A stretch of DNA of 64,000 nt from Latrodectus hesperus (Eukaryota; Arthropoda; Arachnida; Araneae; Theridiidae): NCBI GenBank assembly GCA_037975125.1, contig CM075853.1, forward strand, positions 34,915,113 through 34,979,112. Direction: 5' to 3'. Of this stretch, positions 14,801 through 34,751 are shown piece after piece. The notes under the pieces were generated by a model. That model made no database searches. It was not told where the DNA came from and was given only the letters and a program-made list of their open reading frames with translations. Within the stretch, counting starts at the first letter, position 1, and every line of letters starts with the position of its first letter. The translations under genes and the position numbers were made by a program.

Positions 14801-16176
14801 GTCTAATAAAATAATTTTTGTTCTTTCTGACTGTCAGGAAAGCTAAACTTTCAGATTTAGGAACTGATGTCAAAGTTGTTACAACATAATGATTGATATT
14901 TAGAATTTTTTTTAATTCTGAATGAAGGGAATTATAAGCAATTCTAATGGAAAATCTCACTTAAAGTTCATTTTTGTAATTTCGCTATCTTAGTTGTACT
15001 TTGATTATTGTCTTATTTGTATAACGATTTTTATAACAATTGATTATCAGAAGCATCATATTTACATACAATCAATAATACATTTGCTTTGTAAGTTAGT
15101 GTACACACATATTCATCAAGTTTTTTGGATTGGTTCAATTAACTTATCGGATTAGTTTAATTCACTAATTAAATAGAGAAGTTAATATAACTTACACTAT
15201 GAATTTTTTTTCAAAGAACTGAAAATTTTAACAAATTGAATAAAAAGCTATAAACTTCAACATTGCGAAATAAAGATGTTTATTTAATAAGAACGTATTG
15301 TTTTCTTTTTAAAAATGCCATTTTTGCATTGCTTCACGATGATTAGTTTATAAGAAGTTTGTTAAAATTCTGAATGCACCATCTATTTAAATGTATAACT
15401 GATATAAAAATATTTCTGTTGTTGAAGCAATCTCAAATTAAGCTGTTAGAACTTTTGCGACAATCAAAAAGGCAAATACTGTTTGTAATCCATGTTTTAA
15501 AATATAACATTTATTATACTACAGTTTTATCCATATTTGTAATATATCCAATTTTATGTATCAGATTGCACATGGGGAATTCATTGTAAAAGAACGATCT
15601 TAATTTTTCTGAGGGATTATTTTTCCCTTAATGATTTCCCCTGCACTTAAATTAAAAATTATATTTTAAATTTTGATTATCTCCATTCCAATTGCACAAA
15701 TTTTTATCAACAAATATTTTATTTGAATATTGACCATTTTATTTTAACTATAAGAATATATGAAAAAAAAGTGCTTGAGGAATTTATTCCTGTTTTTCCT
15801 TTTGCACTTTTAATGCTTATCGGTATTTTGTAGCAAGTTTCGTTATCATTAATTGTGGATTACCCATTTATAGCTGGTTCTGCCTTATTCAACTTTGTTA
15901 AATGCAAAAACTTATTTGCTTAAACTAAATTTTCATAATTCACTCTCAAAAGCTATTTTCCATCCCGAATTTTAAAATCTTTTGATATTATAAGCACCTA
16001 GGATCACTGAATTACCAAGTTTCACTCTGTTTACAGTGTTTGACTTTCCACTGGATGTTTTTATATGAATAAAATCATCTGTTTTTTTTGTGTGTGTGTA
16101 TGTATTATAATTAAAGTTACGCATGCAATAAGGAATTATCAAATCAATATTATGACATTGAAACATGTAATCATAT
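8826..16176. other. AT-rich non-coding DNA
   Basis: About 7.3 kb without a supported gene. A 128-codon plus-strand frame at 14223-14609 has slightly higher GC in its middle but no domain, signal or similarity that I recognise; the Phe/Ile/Leu-rich composition is what AT-rich sequence yields. A GC-richer patch at about 13620-13760 is also unexplained. Confidence 0.45.
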
Positions 16177-16377
16177 TCACAATTTTTTCGCCGAGCTGGC
16201 ATCCTAATGATTAGAGCTCTTGCCTTCTGAATAACAGTTCGTGGGATAGAATCCCACCTTGGGTATGGATGTTTGTAGTGGTTTGGAATCCACTTTAAAC
16301 TGTAGGTCCCGGTCTAATAAGCCCTCGTGTGCAAAAAATGACCGTTGAGCGACAAACAAACCAATCACAATTTTTTC
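16177..16377 (+). repeat. 13-bp target-site duplication flanking a SINE
   Basis: The word TCACAATTTTTTC occurs at 16177-16189 and again at 16365-16377, exactly bracketing the tRNA-derived element. A perfect duplication of this length is typical of target-primed reverse transcription driven by a LINE endonuclease. Confidence 0.85.
16190..16364 (+). mobile_element. tRNA-derived SINE with intact target-site duplication
   Basis: A 175-bp insertion with a tRNA-like head: A-box-like GGCATCCTAATGATTAGAGC near 16198-16217 and a B-box-like GGGATAGAATCCC at 16243-16255. A short unrelated body follows. The element is a different family from the copies at 4.5 and 42.2 kb, although all share the post-B-box phrase of the type TTGGGTATGGATGT or CATGGATGT. 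The identical 13-bp flanks define both ends precisely and argue for a fairly recent insertion. It would rely on an unlinked LINE for movement. Confidence 0.8.
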
Positions 16378-16894
16378 ATAAAGACTAAGTTTTATGTTGT
16401 AAAGAGTTTTAAAATAGTAAATTTTAGAATGCTAAGTAGTTTTCTGTTTTTTTATACACAATAAGTGTACGGTAATTAGTTTCATATGACCTTATGATAC
16501 CTTCTTATAAAGTAAAGTGTGAAAAATGCGTAAAATGTAATTTAGGATTTTTTTACTAACTTATAAATTAAGTTAAGTATTTTCATAATAAACTTAATGT
16601 TTGATTAATATTATTTATTAATTTTTAACTTCCTTAAATAAAGTTAAAACTAACTTTTAACTTTAATCATTTTAGTTTTAATTTTCAATTTGAAATTAAA
16701 TTACTAAATACTACTAAGTTGATTAATTTATTATTAAATAATTAAGTTTCAGAGAAAATAATATTAGGAAGAAAATTTAATTAGCGACATTGAATCATTA
16801 AGAAATGCTTAACTGTCATTCAAAAGTTTATTAAAAATAATATATTGTATTTTCTTCTTCTAAAAGTTTTCAAATGAATTGCTTTCATTAATGT

Positions 16895-16927
16895 TTTCAG
16901 AATTTCATTAATAATGAAATTCTGAAA
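16895..16927. repeat. Perfect 15-bp inverted repeat, 3-base loop
   Basis: TTTCAGAATTTCATT (16895-16909) is followed by AAT and then by its exact reverse complement (16913-16927). It could form a cruciform or RNA hairpin. No U-tract or gene context supports a terminator, so function is unknown. Confidence 0.9.
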
Positions 16928-17251
16928 GTATTAATTTTATAACTTATTTCTCGTTTGATAGAAATATAAATATATTGTATAAATAATTTTTGTGAACATA
17001 AGAAATACATGTCTTTTTTAATGATTTCTGTAACATATATAAATTTGGTTGAAGGTACAAATATAGTTTCTGTGAGTTTATAATAAATTTATTCACAACC
17101 TTTCCATTTCCCATTAGTTTTCATTAAGTACTTCAAACATGAATCTTTCTTGCTGTATTTTTATTTCTGATTATTGTTTCTTATAAAGGGAAAATCAATG
17201 AATATTTAGAAAATTATTAATGTAATGCATAGAATTAAAAAATTCAAATCA

Positions 17252-17411
17252 GTTAATTGATTTTTAAAGACAGAATTAAAATCAATGGACTTTAAAATAA
17301 GTAACTTTTTTACTTTAATTCCATTAAAATTAGGTAGTTGATTTTGAAAGGCAGAATTCAAAATCAATGGAGTTTAATATAAGTAACATTTTATATTTAA
17401 TTTCCATTATT
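17252..17411. repeat. Degenerate tandem duplication, about 80-bp unit
   Basis: Two neighbouring segments (about 17252-17328 and 17334-17411) share ordered blocks: TTGATTTT, AGACAGAATT or AGGCAGAATT, AAAATCAATGGA, TTTAA, ATAAGTAAC, and TTTAATT near the end. They differ at several positions and by small indels, so the duplication is old. Confidence 0.7.
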
Positions 17412-17438
17412 CTTGCAGATAAAGGTCTAATGAAATGA

Positions 17439-17496
17439 AACTTATAAATAGTAAGGAATCTTAATATGAAGTATAAACTTATAAATAGTAAGGAAT
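17439..17496. repeat. Short direct repeat, about 22 bp twice
   Basis: The word AACTTATAAATAGTAAGGAA appears twice about 37 bp apart, just downstream of the 80-bp duplication, suggesting a locally slippage-prone region. Confidence 0.8.
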
Positions 17497-19406
17497 TCAA
17501 GTTCAAGCTCCTTTTAAACCAAGAGTCAGATGAGTAAATATAGAATTGTGCTTTGAAATTACTACGGAAATGGAAAGATCTGGTGGGAATCAAAACAACT
17601 GAGTTCAAACATTCTCATTCACACTAAAATTGTTTACACGAATATCACCGTTATTTCTTGTTTGAATGTTCTGTTGGTAATTACACACAATGGTAGCGAT
17701 TTATGTTTCCTTCAACATACGAAATATTCAACACTCCAATCAGGTATGATTTTACAAAGTCACTGTAGATTAGAAACGTTTCCTCTAGGAACTTTAGATT
17801 CATTTGAGAACTATGTTAGCATGAGTTGATAATGTTTAAATGATAGAACAAGATTGTGCAAATGGAATGATCTTTGGCATGATAAAGAAGAATATACTTT
17901 TAAACGCTGGTGCAAAATTAATTTACTCTTTAAAGATCTTTTTTTCAAGCAGGTGTTGCAAATTTCGCCAGTGAAGATTTTTATATCAAACTATTTTTTT
18001 AATAGATTTCAGAATATAGTTTGTTTTCAATAAGTATGTACTCATAAATACACTAATATTCAAATGAATTTAAATTATCCATTCACTTGCTATCGTCATT
18101 TTGTGATCCTTAAAGAGCGTGATTTTCCGAACCTATCATATCAAAGTTGTTTTGACTGATTAATCATAGCCTGATGTAATTGAATGCAAAGTTTGACGTT
18201 GAAAAACACTTCGTAAACAGCTTATAAAACATTAATATGACCTACATCTGCATTTTACAGATAGCAAACTATTTCTTGATCATCATTTTGTTTATGTTTT
18301 TAACAGTACAGAGATAATATTTATTTTATTACATTTGCTGTTATACTCAGACTACTAAGCATAGCTATCAAGTTTTCCTTAAAATATTTTTTTTCTTTAA
18401 ATCATGTCTAATTAAGAATTTAAAATATAGGATTCAGGTTTTAGTAAAATATTTAATATTTAGCAGTTATTTTCGCAGGTTCAATTTCTAAAAATTATCA
18501 ACTTTTAACACACTAAAGTTGCTCCACAATTAATAGAGCAAATATGAAGATATCATTTTCTTTTGCTTACGTATTATGAATAAAGCAAAATTTATTTGCT
18601 CTAAATGGAAAAGAAAAAAATTAAATAAACATATTATTTTTTTTTGTATTGAAATAAATCACAATTTACACTGAAATGCTTGTGAATATGTATGACTGAA
18701 TTTAAAATGAAGAGAAAGATTACATTTCACGCTTGTATAGTCATAATACTTAGATTCTTTATTCTAAATAAGGGATTTCCGTTCGACAATCCATTTTATC
18801 CATAGAAGATATTAAAAAATGGCATAAAAATCTTTTATACATTTTTTATTCCCATCATAAAGGGTTCCTTCCTTTATTTTTATTATTTAACTTCAATATT
18901 CAAATGCTTAAACTTAGCTTCAAAATGATAAAAATATAATAAAATGGAAATGAATTAATTATATTTGCTTATTGTTGAACTAAAGAAAAATAATTAAAAA
19001 AATATTTGATGAATACGTGTGAATTCAAGGAAATTAAGCACTTGATTTTCCATATTGCAACTTTTAGATTATGTATTTTTAGTTGAGACTATATAATCAA
19101 ACCCAAATGTAATATCATGTGTGTTCAAATTATTTTCTTATATTAATAGTGATATTTTTTCCCAAACTTTTGCTATTTTTATACTACTTATATTTTAATG
19201 CCAAAGTCAAGAATTAGGAGCAAAACATTCAGATTATAAATATTATAGATGCAAATTATTTCGATAAAGTTTTCATTTTTGAAATTAATATACTACTCAC
19301 ATAGAAGAAAACAATTTTTTTAATAAAGGAAATATGACTTATTTAGTAGAATTGAATGATATGTTAACTGCTAAGTGAAACGTATTTATATTGGAGAAAT
19401 AAATGT

Positions 19407-20168
<762 letters not shown>

Positions 20169-23100
20169 ATATAATTAGTATTTTCATTAATGTAGTAGGG
20201 AATAACTGCTTTTGAGCTGAATATTATCAATAAAAATTTATGCTTTATTTTTGGAAGCAATTCATTATTGATATATTATTTGCCTTGATATAAGACTTTG
20301 ACACATGTTATATAGAGACATAAATTATTATACATCATATATGCAATACGTAAAACTATATTACATTTAATTGTGTGAAACAGACTGACTTTGTATTCTA
20401 CTTTTAATCCTTTAAATGTGATCAATTTTGAAAAGAAAAAAGCTAAATGAATCATTAAAAATGAACTATTCTTAATGAGACAAATGGATATTCATATTGA
20501 TAATATATTTCAAATAACTACTTTTAACATTTATTGGAAAACAAATTCAATAACTTTGTGCTTAATTTTAACCATGGCTTATTTTTGAATAAATAATAAT
20601 ATCAAATATATTTCTGTGAACTAATTCTTAACATACTCTAAGTGCTATTTGCTTCTGTTTTTTTCCATAGAAAATAAGGAATATGTTTATACTGAGATTT
20701 TAAATAGAGAAGAATAAGAAAGAGAAAGAGAGAGATTAACTTTGAAAAAGTAACTCTGCTAACTTCAACCAATTTTTATTTTGGTTGAATAAAAAATAAT
20801 TTCTATGTCTTTTTGCTGCTTTATTTCTTGATATCTAGCATATGATATGAAAAGTTTTTCCATGTATCTATATGGTTTAGAATATATTTGTATTATTAAG
20901 GAAATAAAATTATTTTCAGTGCTGGTCTCAGGAATACAGGTATTTATTTGTTTTCATTTCAAAGGAATTTATTTATTTTATATTTTGTCAATGTGATTCA
21001 AATTTACGAAATATAAATTTTATTATGTTTAATCATTTATTATTCATTTTCTACACTTTATTTACATTTATTATAATTTTCAATATTGTTTCCCCCATCT
21101 AAAACTTTTAACACAATAAAAACATTTCAAAATGTAAAGTCTTTTACGATTAAAAATTATTTTAAAGATTATTTGATTACTTTCAAATTTACAATCCAAT
21201 GAATAAAAATTAGGGATTTTTTTGTTATACAAATTTTTTATTTTAATGTATTTATCATTTTTGAATTCAAGGAAATGTGCAGAATAACAAAATTTAAGAT
21301 AGTAAACATGCTGGATAATTGTAAGGCATTAAAATTTTTCTTTCAAAAAATTTAAATAAAAAATATGAATTTTTAATACCCTTAAAAAACTAGTCACAAA
21401 AAACATTTATTTAAATCCAATTTCAAATAGTTTTTATTAACTGTAATAATTATGACCTATTTAGGATTATATGTAAATAGATTAAAGAATACTTTTCATA
21501 ATTGGATACGTAATTATATACATGAATGAAATGTTCGTTTAAGCTACAAATTATCACATTTTATGAGAAAAAATTCAAATAAGCATTAAGGTAACATATA
21601 TAAAGGTAAATACGAAATATAAAGTAAAATTTTATACGAAATATATAGACATTGTTATCAATTTATGCATTCTAAAAATTTCTACTATTAATCATATTTT
21701 GATCCATTTGGCAGTTTCTTGTAAACGCGAATATAATTTATGTGCTTTAAAAGAGTATACTGATATTCAATGTCTCAAATGAGGTATTATTTAACGAAAA
21801 AGTCATTTCACTATCCACCTTAACAACTAAGAATTTAATTAAGTTAAAGAAATAAAAATTTTCCACCATACACCACATCAAATAAATTACTTTCCTAACT
21901 GTTTTGTTTTGTTAGCAATTTTCTATAAACGACTATTATATTGTTAATGTATTCATAGTGTAAAGATAAATAATAAATTAATAATTCTCACAGTAAACTT
22001 ATAAAATATTTCAAAACATTTCTGTTATAAAGAACTAATTAGTTATACTATATTAATTAAGAATTTAATTATTGTAAATTACCCTCGTTAATATTTATAT
22101 ATAAGTATTTTATTAATTTTAAGAGTAGGAATCTTTTGTTTTGTTATAATTCATATGATTTATTTTAAATTCAAAGGAATAAAGCATAAATAGTTTGCTT
22201 CAGTGCTAATTAACTATCAAAGCTTCTTTAAAAGTGAGTAATTTATCAAAATATTAAAACTATCGATTCATAAGACATTTAAACTTCACTTAATTAAATT
22301 CAAGCTTCACATTGCTATACATATGTCAACAAATGTTGAATTTAAATCATAAGGAAAAAACTACATAAAGGCTCATTCATTTCTAAAAATCTTAATTAAA
22401 TGTGGAATTGAAGCAAAGATAAAAAATGAGATAAAGTATTATTATTCCCCATCAAATAAAAGGAAAATTGTTGGTTTAAAAAATTAAATATGATCTTTTT
22501 TATTTGAGATGAATATTTGTAATTTTCACTTTTACTTACTCTTTTACAGCAAACTAAATAAATGCAAATATATTTGGAGGGTATTATTTACTAATGTTAG
22601 ATTTTTCAAGATATTATTGATTTTATGTATTTTTTCAATGAGAGAGAAAATATAGACAATATATAAATAAAAAGAAAAATCAAATACTTTACATTAGATA
22701 ATACAAATGTCAAAAAGATATTTATGCTGAAAAAGAATAATTATTTCAACTAGATATTGAGTACAAATGCATTCACAACTGACAATTATTATTGGCATAT
22801 ATATGAAAGTAACCCGCCATATGTGCGGAATTACATGACGAATCAGGTAATATCAGTAAAGATAGAATATATTTAAAGGATGTTTTTTTAAACTTTTCTG
22901 TTAAGAAATTTGTTTTTATATGCTTCTTGTAACTTGAATATGTCTCTAGTAGTAAAAGTTCTGAGTATCGGTAGATTCATAACATGAAACACTGTCATGT
23001 GGTACGTTATGTAGAATCTTAACGGATTTAAAATTAAATGAGTAAAATATAAATAAATAAGAAATACAACCAAAACGAGACATATTCTCTGCGTGAACTT

Positions 23101-23230
23101 AAAGGATCGTTCACAGTTTCTCAACAAACGCTAAACCAATAAATATCACATTTACTAGAAAGTAAATGTCTTTATTAACCATTCAATAATTTTCTAGGTG
23201 AAGTTGAAGATATACTGCTGATCGAGTGAC
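20169..23230. other. AT-rich non-coding DNA
   Basis: No gene, RNA or repeat family recognised; a short GA-rich patch lies near 20705-20735. Confidence 0.5.
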
Positions 23231-23299
23231 TGTGTCTAAAGCACGCCTTCTCAATTGCCCAGCACACAAAATCATATCTAGTGGATAAACAGCAACGAA

Positions 23300-23560
23300 G
23301 AGTCGTGGTAACTCTGTCGGGAGAGTTTTGTTCTCGCTACCCAAAGGATGTGAGTTCAATCCTGGGACCGGTGAAAGATAATCGTGTTCACTTACGGCGA
23401 CTGGGACATGCTAAATATGTAGATGTAGTAAAGTCCTTATAGTTCCCATGCAAATCAATAAATTCCTCTGAGAAATTGAAGAAACACCAAAAATAGAAGC
23501 TTCATCAGTGGTTTGCAGTGCTGCCATCTAGTGTAATCTGATTGAACTCTTCAGACTTGA
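23300..23560 (+). mobile_element. tRNA-derived SINE, third copy
   Basis: The head GTGGTAACTCTGTCGGGAGA (from about 23305) is an A-box-like tRNA segment and GAGTTCAATCC (23352-23362) is a B-box. The following body (ACCGGTGAAAGATAATCGTG, ACTGGGACATG) is not tRNA and is GC-richer than the surrounding DNA. The 3' boundary is not defined: no A-rich tail or target duplication was found, and 23560 is an estimate. It differs from the other SINEs in the window in its body. Confidence 0.6.
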
Positions 23561-26500
23561 CATGGAGCTGTACTATCCGCAGGAGCAGTAAATGTTAGGA
23601 ATAAACTTGACTGGATTTGAGGTTGATACAAAATGCTAAATAAATAGTAGAATAGATGTCTTAGTCCCCAAATACCTGTGTACTAAAGCAAGACAAGACA
23701 AAAAATAACAGCCTCCTCATCTTCCTTAAGAAATAAACTAGTTTCTGAATTCAACTTCATGATGACTATGTCTGTGTTTAGCAGCATCGTGCAAAACGCA
23801 TATTGCCATGGAGCATTTAAAATCATATTCATGAGCATGATCTAGAGAGATGGTATAGGGTGTTTATGCTTCATGATTTTGTAGGTCACTGCAACTATTT
23901 TACGGGATAAACATCACTGAGTGATACATATTTCATTTAAATATAAGCACATATAAGTGTTAAAAATGTATTTTACAAATATAAAATCTTTTTTTGAAAA
24001 TAATATCTTAAGAATTTGACAATATTTCAATAAAAATTATCTCGCAGAAGCATTTATATTTAATAATTTACTACCAATGAAAGAATATAGTACACAAAAT
24101 AATCAATTGCAATCTTAGATTCACACCTACATATATGTCAAAATTCCGTCTCCTACTGTAAATATAACCAAATTAAAATTAAATACGTTAAAAAAATCAT
24201 ATAGCATTCTAGCCAAAGTCATGTCACAGTCTATTAGCTTTGTAATGAAATAAATATATTAAAATATATTTGATATGCTCATGGAAGAAATATTAAAAGC
24301 CAAAATTTCCTTCAGAAAATTAAGTTCTAGATTGGTAAACAAAAATAATTTTGTCCACCACTCTACTAAAAAAAGTCTGAGATCAATCTTTCACATGAAG
24401 TGGAAAATAAACTCAATGAAATTACGATAAATGGAAATGCAGAAATTAACAAAAATGTACATCATAGTGTGTAAAGAAAAACAAAAAATATATGGTAAAA
24501 TCATAAGGGATGAACTCAAGTAAAAGAGTATGACCAACATTACAATACAGATATATACAAAATCTGACAAATCTATTTATGAACCGTAAGTAATATCATA
24601 TAATGAAGGATTCAGAAATTTCTCAAATAGCTATAACAAACAGTTTTTCAAAATATATCAAATGAAAATGTAATGGAAAGAGAAACAGAGAGAAAATGAT
24701 TACAAAAAGAGTCACATTCAGAGAATAGCAATTGCAGTATATCAAACAAATTTGTTTTCAATAAAACGACTGAATAAATTGTACAAGGAAATACTTTAAA
24801 ACTCAGTTTCTTACTTTAAAGTAGTTTCAAAATGTAAGATTCAGTATTCTCTCTATAAACTATCACGCGCATATTTTGTTGCTGTGAACTCACTCTTATA
24901 ACCATTTTCATATCTTGAAAACATTGGAATCAATTTAATTTTTCTAACAATGTAGTCTTTTATGAATTTTTACTACGACAAATTTTCTGCAGCTGCATGT
25001 AAACTTTGCGGTAGACAGATATGCTTGATCAATACTCTCGGAAATTCAGACCTCTTTCAAAGTTGTTATCTATTTTAGAAACATGATTTTAATTTTCTGA
25101 TAAGATGGATACATGCATACATTTTATCCGCTGGCCAGGAATATGTTTTTTTGTTTTATTCAAGTTAGCAATTTTGATAAGAACACAATTGCCTTACAAA
25201 ATTAACAAAAGTTTCTCCATAAATGTTTTATTTTGGTATTTGATGATATCGTTGATATATTTTTAATTTTATTGATGTTAATGGCATATTAATGTCATTA
25301 ATAGGATGTCAGACAGAGTTCAGGAATGAATTTAAAATGGGAAATATTTTTCAAAACATGTTTAATCTATTATTTCCTAATATTTCAAAATATATTTAAA
25401 GTTAATTTCACATTGTACAAAATATATTTAAAGTTAATTTCACATTGTATTTCGCTAGAGTAGAAATTATAACCTGGTCTAGTGGTTATATAAAGCAATT
25501 TATGAAATGACTACTTATACATGAGATTACTAAGAAGAAAGACTGCTGAAAGTCATATATCATCAGTACTGTAATAGGAAGATCCATATCTGTTATTATT
25601 TTCTAACTTTTAATAGACAGAACTCGAACAAATATGCTGAAAAATTCTGATTTGACGGTGTTGATAAAAAGTAGACCGATTTGTGTGACTCATGATGATT
25701 ATTTACCATGAACTGAAAGTTAAGCTAAATATATGATTCTTACAGCACTTGAATGAAATATTTTATTTATAATACATTTATTTTACATTCTGTAGCTTAT
25801 ACTGTAGCTTCATACATGTAGCTTAAAACAATTTGCAGATTTTTAAATTTTTTCTGGTAATCTATAGACTTAGAAAAATTTTCAAAATAATCTAATTTAA
25901 TCAACATTAAATTATTGATCTAGTAAATATCCAAAGTTATTTTCAATTTTTCCAATTCACTAGTTCTTGCTTACAATTTACAGTAAATTAAAGCCCCTAT
26001 TTCATCAACCAATGTGACTCTCGCTTTACGTCATCATAATGAAAGAGTTAGTCTTCATAAAAATTCAGTAAATAAATAACAGAAAGAGTCTCAGGTTTTT
26101 AAAAGAAGAAATATAATTAAACAGTCATGGGGCTAAAAGAAATGTAACTTATGTATCTCTTTGGTTAAATTTCATTAACTGGGGACTTGATTTAAATTAA
26201 ATCTTTCATGCAAAATTTAAAAGTATTCCCCTTTTTCTATGTTAAAATATTTTTCAATACTACATTTTTTTATCGACTTCATCTGATGTAGAGTTATTAT
26301 ATTTATTAATTTTAGTGTAACACATATGTATGGCTATTGTAATTTTACTTATTTGTATTTCCTGCAAAGAGTTGAGGATCATTTCCCAGGTCCTACGATA
26401 TTAAATGCAATAAGCTTTGTTTCTAATGAAATCGTAATTTTTTTACTTATTGGTAATGGTTATACATTGTTAAGTGGTACTTATGTCCAAAAATAAACAT

Positions 26501-26575
26501 AAATTTTTTTCATAAACAGTCAATAATATAATAATAAATAATAAAATTTCAAGATAAAATTAATCCTATCAATTG

Positions 26576-26577
<2 letters not shown>
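23561..26577. other. AT-rich non-coding DNA
   Basis: The first 350 bp is somewhat less AT-rich than the rest but shows no recognisable coding or repeat. Apart from the tandem duplication at 25386-25449 nothing else is supported. Confidence 0.45.
25386..25449. repeat. Perfect 32-bp tandem duplication
   Basis: A 32-bp unit beginning CAAAATATATTTAAAG and ending TTCACATTGTA occurs twice head to tail (25386-25417 and 25418-25449) with no difference between copies, which indicates a recent local duplication. Confidence 0.95.

Positions 26578-26637
<60 letters not shown>
26578..26637. repeat. (AT)n microsatellite, about 60 bp
   Basis: Uninterrupted AT array. Confidence 0.96.
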
Positions 26638-26640
<3 letters not shown>

Positions 26641-26952
26641 TTTCTAATATTTGTATGTAATAATTATATATTAATATTAATCCTAATACATATTAATAAA
26701 AACTAGTAAATTGACATTCATACTATTGAGAAGCACACGGTTAACTTTCATTATACATACATATAAATAAATATAGCGCACACACATATAACCGGAAAAA
26801 ATGAATATGTATTCAATGGAAATACCTAATTCAGCGATCAAAAGAAATTTCTTTTTTAATAAAAGAAAAATAACTTTACATTTTACTTTCAATATCAACT
26901 ATTTATTTCCTTAAGTAAATCTTTTTGCAAAGTTGGAATATGAATCGAAAAC

Positions 26953-27165
26953 TTAATGGAGTGAGTACATAGCTTCGATTGCACAAAAATATTTTTCGTT
27001 CTCAAAGTGCAGAGATTGGAAATTGATGGTGATGACTGTTGTATTTTTCTGAACATGTGCTGCCGAATATTCTGCGAGCCATGCATTCGTCAATAACTTA
27101 TTTCGCATTTTCCAATTTTTCTTTCGCTTAAAATGACTTATTGAAATTGTAATATTTTCCTGCAA
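26953..27165 (-). CDS. Possible terminal exon, unknown protein
   Basis: A minus-strand frame of about 70 codons sits in a patch that is less AT-rich than its surroundings. On the minus strand it is preceded by a pyrimidine tract ending in TTCTTTGCAG, a good match to a splice acceptor, with the frame open immediately after the AG. The predicted peptide is basic at its start (FKRKKNWKMRNKLL) and ends in EAMYSLH before a stop. I do not recognise any family, and a second overlapping frame of similar length is open, which weakens the case. It could be a 3' exon of an unseen gene, a decayed transposon fragment or chance. Confidence 0.18.
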   Translation of the reverse strand: MQENITISISHFKRKKNWKMRNKLLTNAWLAEYSAAHVQKNTTVITINFQSLHFENEKYFCAIEAMYSLH

Positions 27166-30183
<3,018 letters not shown>

Positions 30184-30196
30184 GCATATGTACAAT

Positions 30197-30520
30197 TTAA
30201 AGCAGATGTTCAAAGTGTACGACTTGAATGTCGAGGCAGGCTTGAGCATGCCGTGGAATGGCTCGAGGAAGTTGCAGCATCGCGGGTTCCACCAAAGTAT
30301 AGCAGCGTGCAGACAAGCAACTAAGTCCATTGGTGGTGGCATTACATCTTGATACACCAGTTCTTTGAGATTGCCTCATAAGAAAAAAATCTAACGATGT
30401 AAGATCTGGTGAACATAGAACTGGACCCTTACGTCTGATCCAGTGGCCGGGGTATTCCAAATCCAACCAACCACGTACTGGAGCACAGAAATGTGCCGCA
30501 GCCCCATCATGCTGGAACCA
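30197..30520 (-). pseudogene. Mariner-like transposase, C-terminal remnant
   Basis: The minus strand reads WFQHDGAAAHFCAPVRGWL, then GPVLCSPDLTSLDFFL and ends with HFEHLL, a pattern characteristic of the C-terminal catalytic half of a group of arthropod mariner-like transposases (family consensus has a DGA..H block, a SPDL.PLDFFLWG block and a terminal FEHLL). The second and third catalytic acidic residues are present, in QHDGA and TSLDFF. The usual WP.RSPDL has lost residues (LCSPDL), and the N-terminal DNA-binding part and the first catalytic Asp are missing because of the internal deletion. The fragment cannot encode an active enzyme. Confidence 0.8.
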
Positions 30521-30737
30521 AAGGCATTTCCATTACATCGGCCTTACATCAAATACATGTCGTAGTAGTCACGAACGGAATACCTGACCACCATACGAAG
30601 ACTACTGGTAGCCGCAAGACGGATCCTTTTAAATACCAGGTTAACGACGATTAACGTCATTACATGGCACGCGCATGCATGTCGCGATATGCGTGGCGAA
30701 CGTTTTAAACATTATCGCCTGGAAAGATATGCAATTA

Positions 30738-30916
30738 CTGTTGATGATATGTCCAATAAAGTGTTTTTTCTTGCACCGGAAGTGACGTCATACCTTGTTT
30801 TTCGTATTTTTCTCGTAAACTATAGATCGTACAGGAACGCTTTATTGGGCAGTTTTTTTGTACTCCTAACGAGGAATCTAGCTGTGCAAAGTTTATGCAG
30901 TCGCTTTGGGACACCC
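30738..30916 (-). repeat. Right terminal inverted repeat
   Basis: Inverted counterpart of 30004-30183, ending GGGACACCC next to TA at 30917-30918. Confidence 0.8.
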
Positions 30917-30930
30917 TATAGTATAGTTTG

Positions 30931-34693
<3,763 letters not shown>

Positions 34694-34751
34694 AATGATA
34701 GTAATGTAAAGTACTATCAAATTCAAGATAGTACTTTACATTACTATCATT
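34694..34751. repeat. Perfect 25-bp inverted repeat, 8-base loop
   Basis: The arm at 34694-34718 (begins AATGATAGTAATGTAAAG) is followed by the loop AAATTCAA (34719-34726) and the exact reverse complement (34727-34751). A transcript would fold to a 25-bp perfect hairpin. It is shorter than usual animal pre-microRNAs, and no flanking target duplication is seen, so it may be a small foldback element or simple palindrome. Confidence 0.95.

Noticed and set aside
17330..17608. 92-codon minus-strand frame
   Set aside because: Overlaps a degenerate tandem duplication and has no recognisable content.
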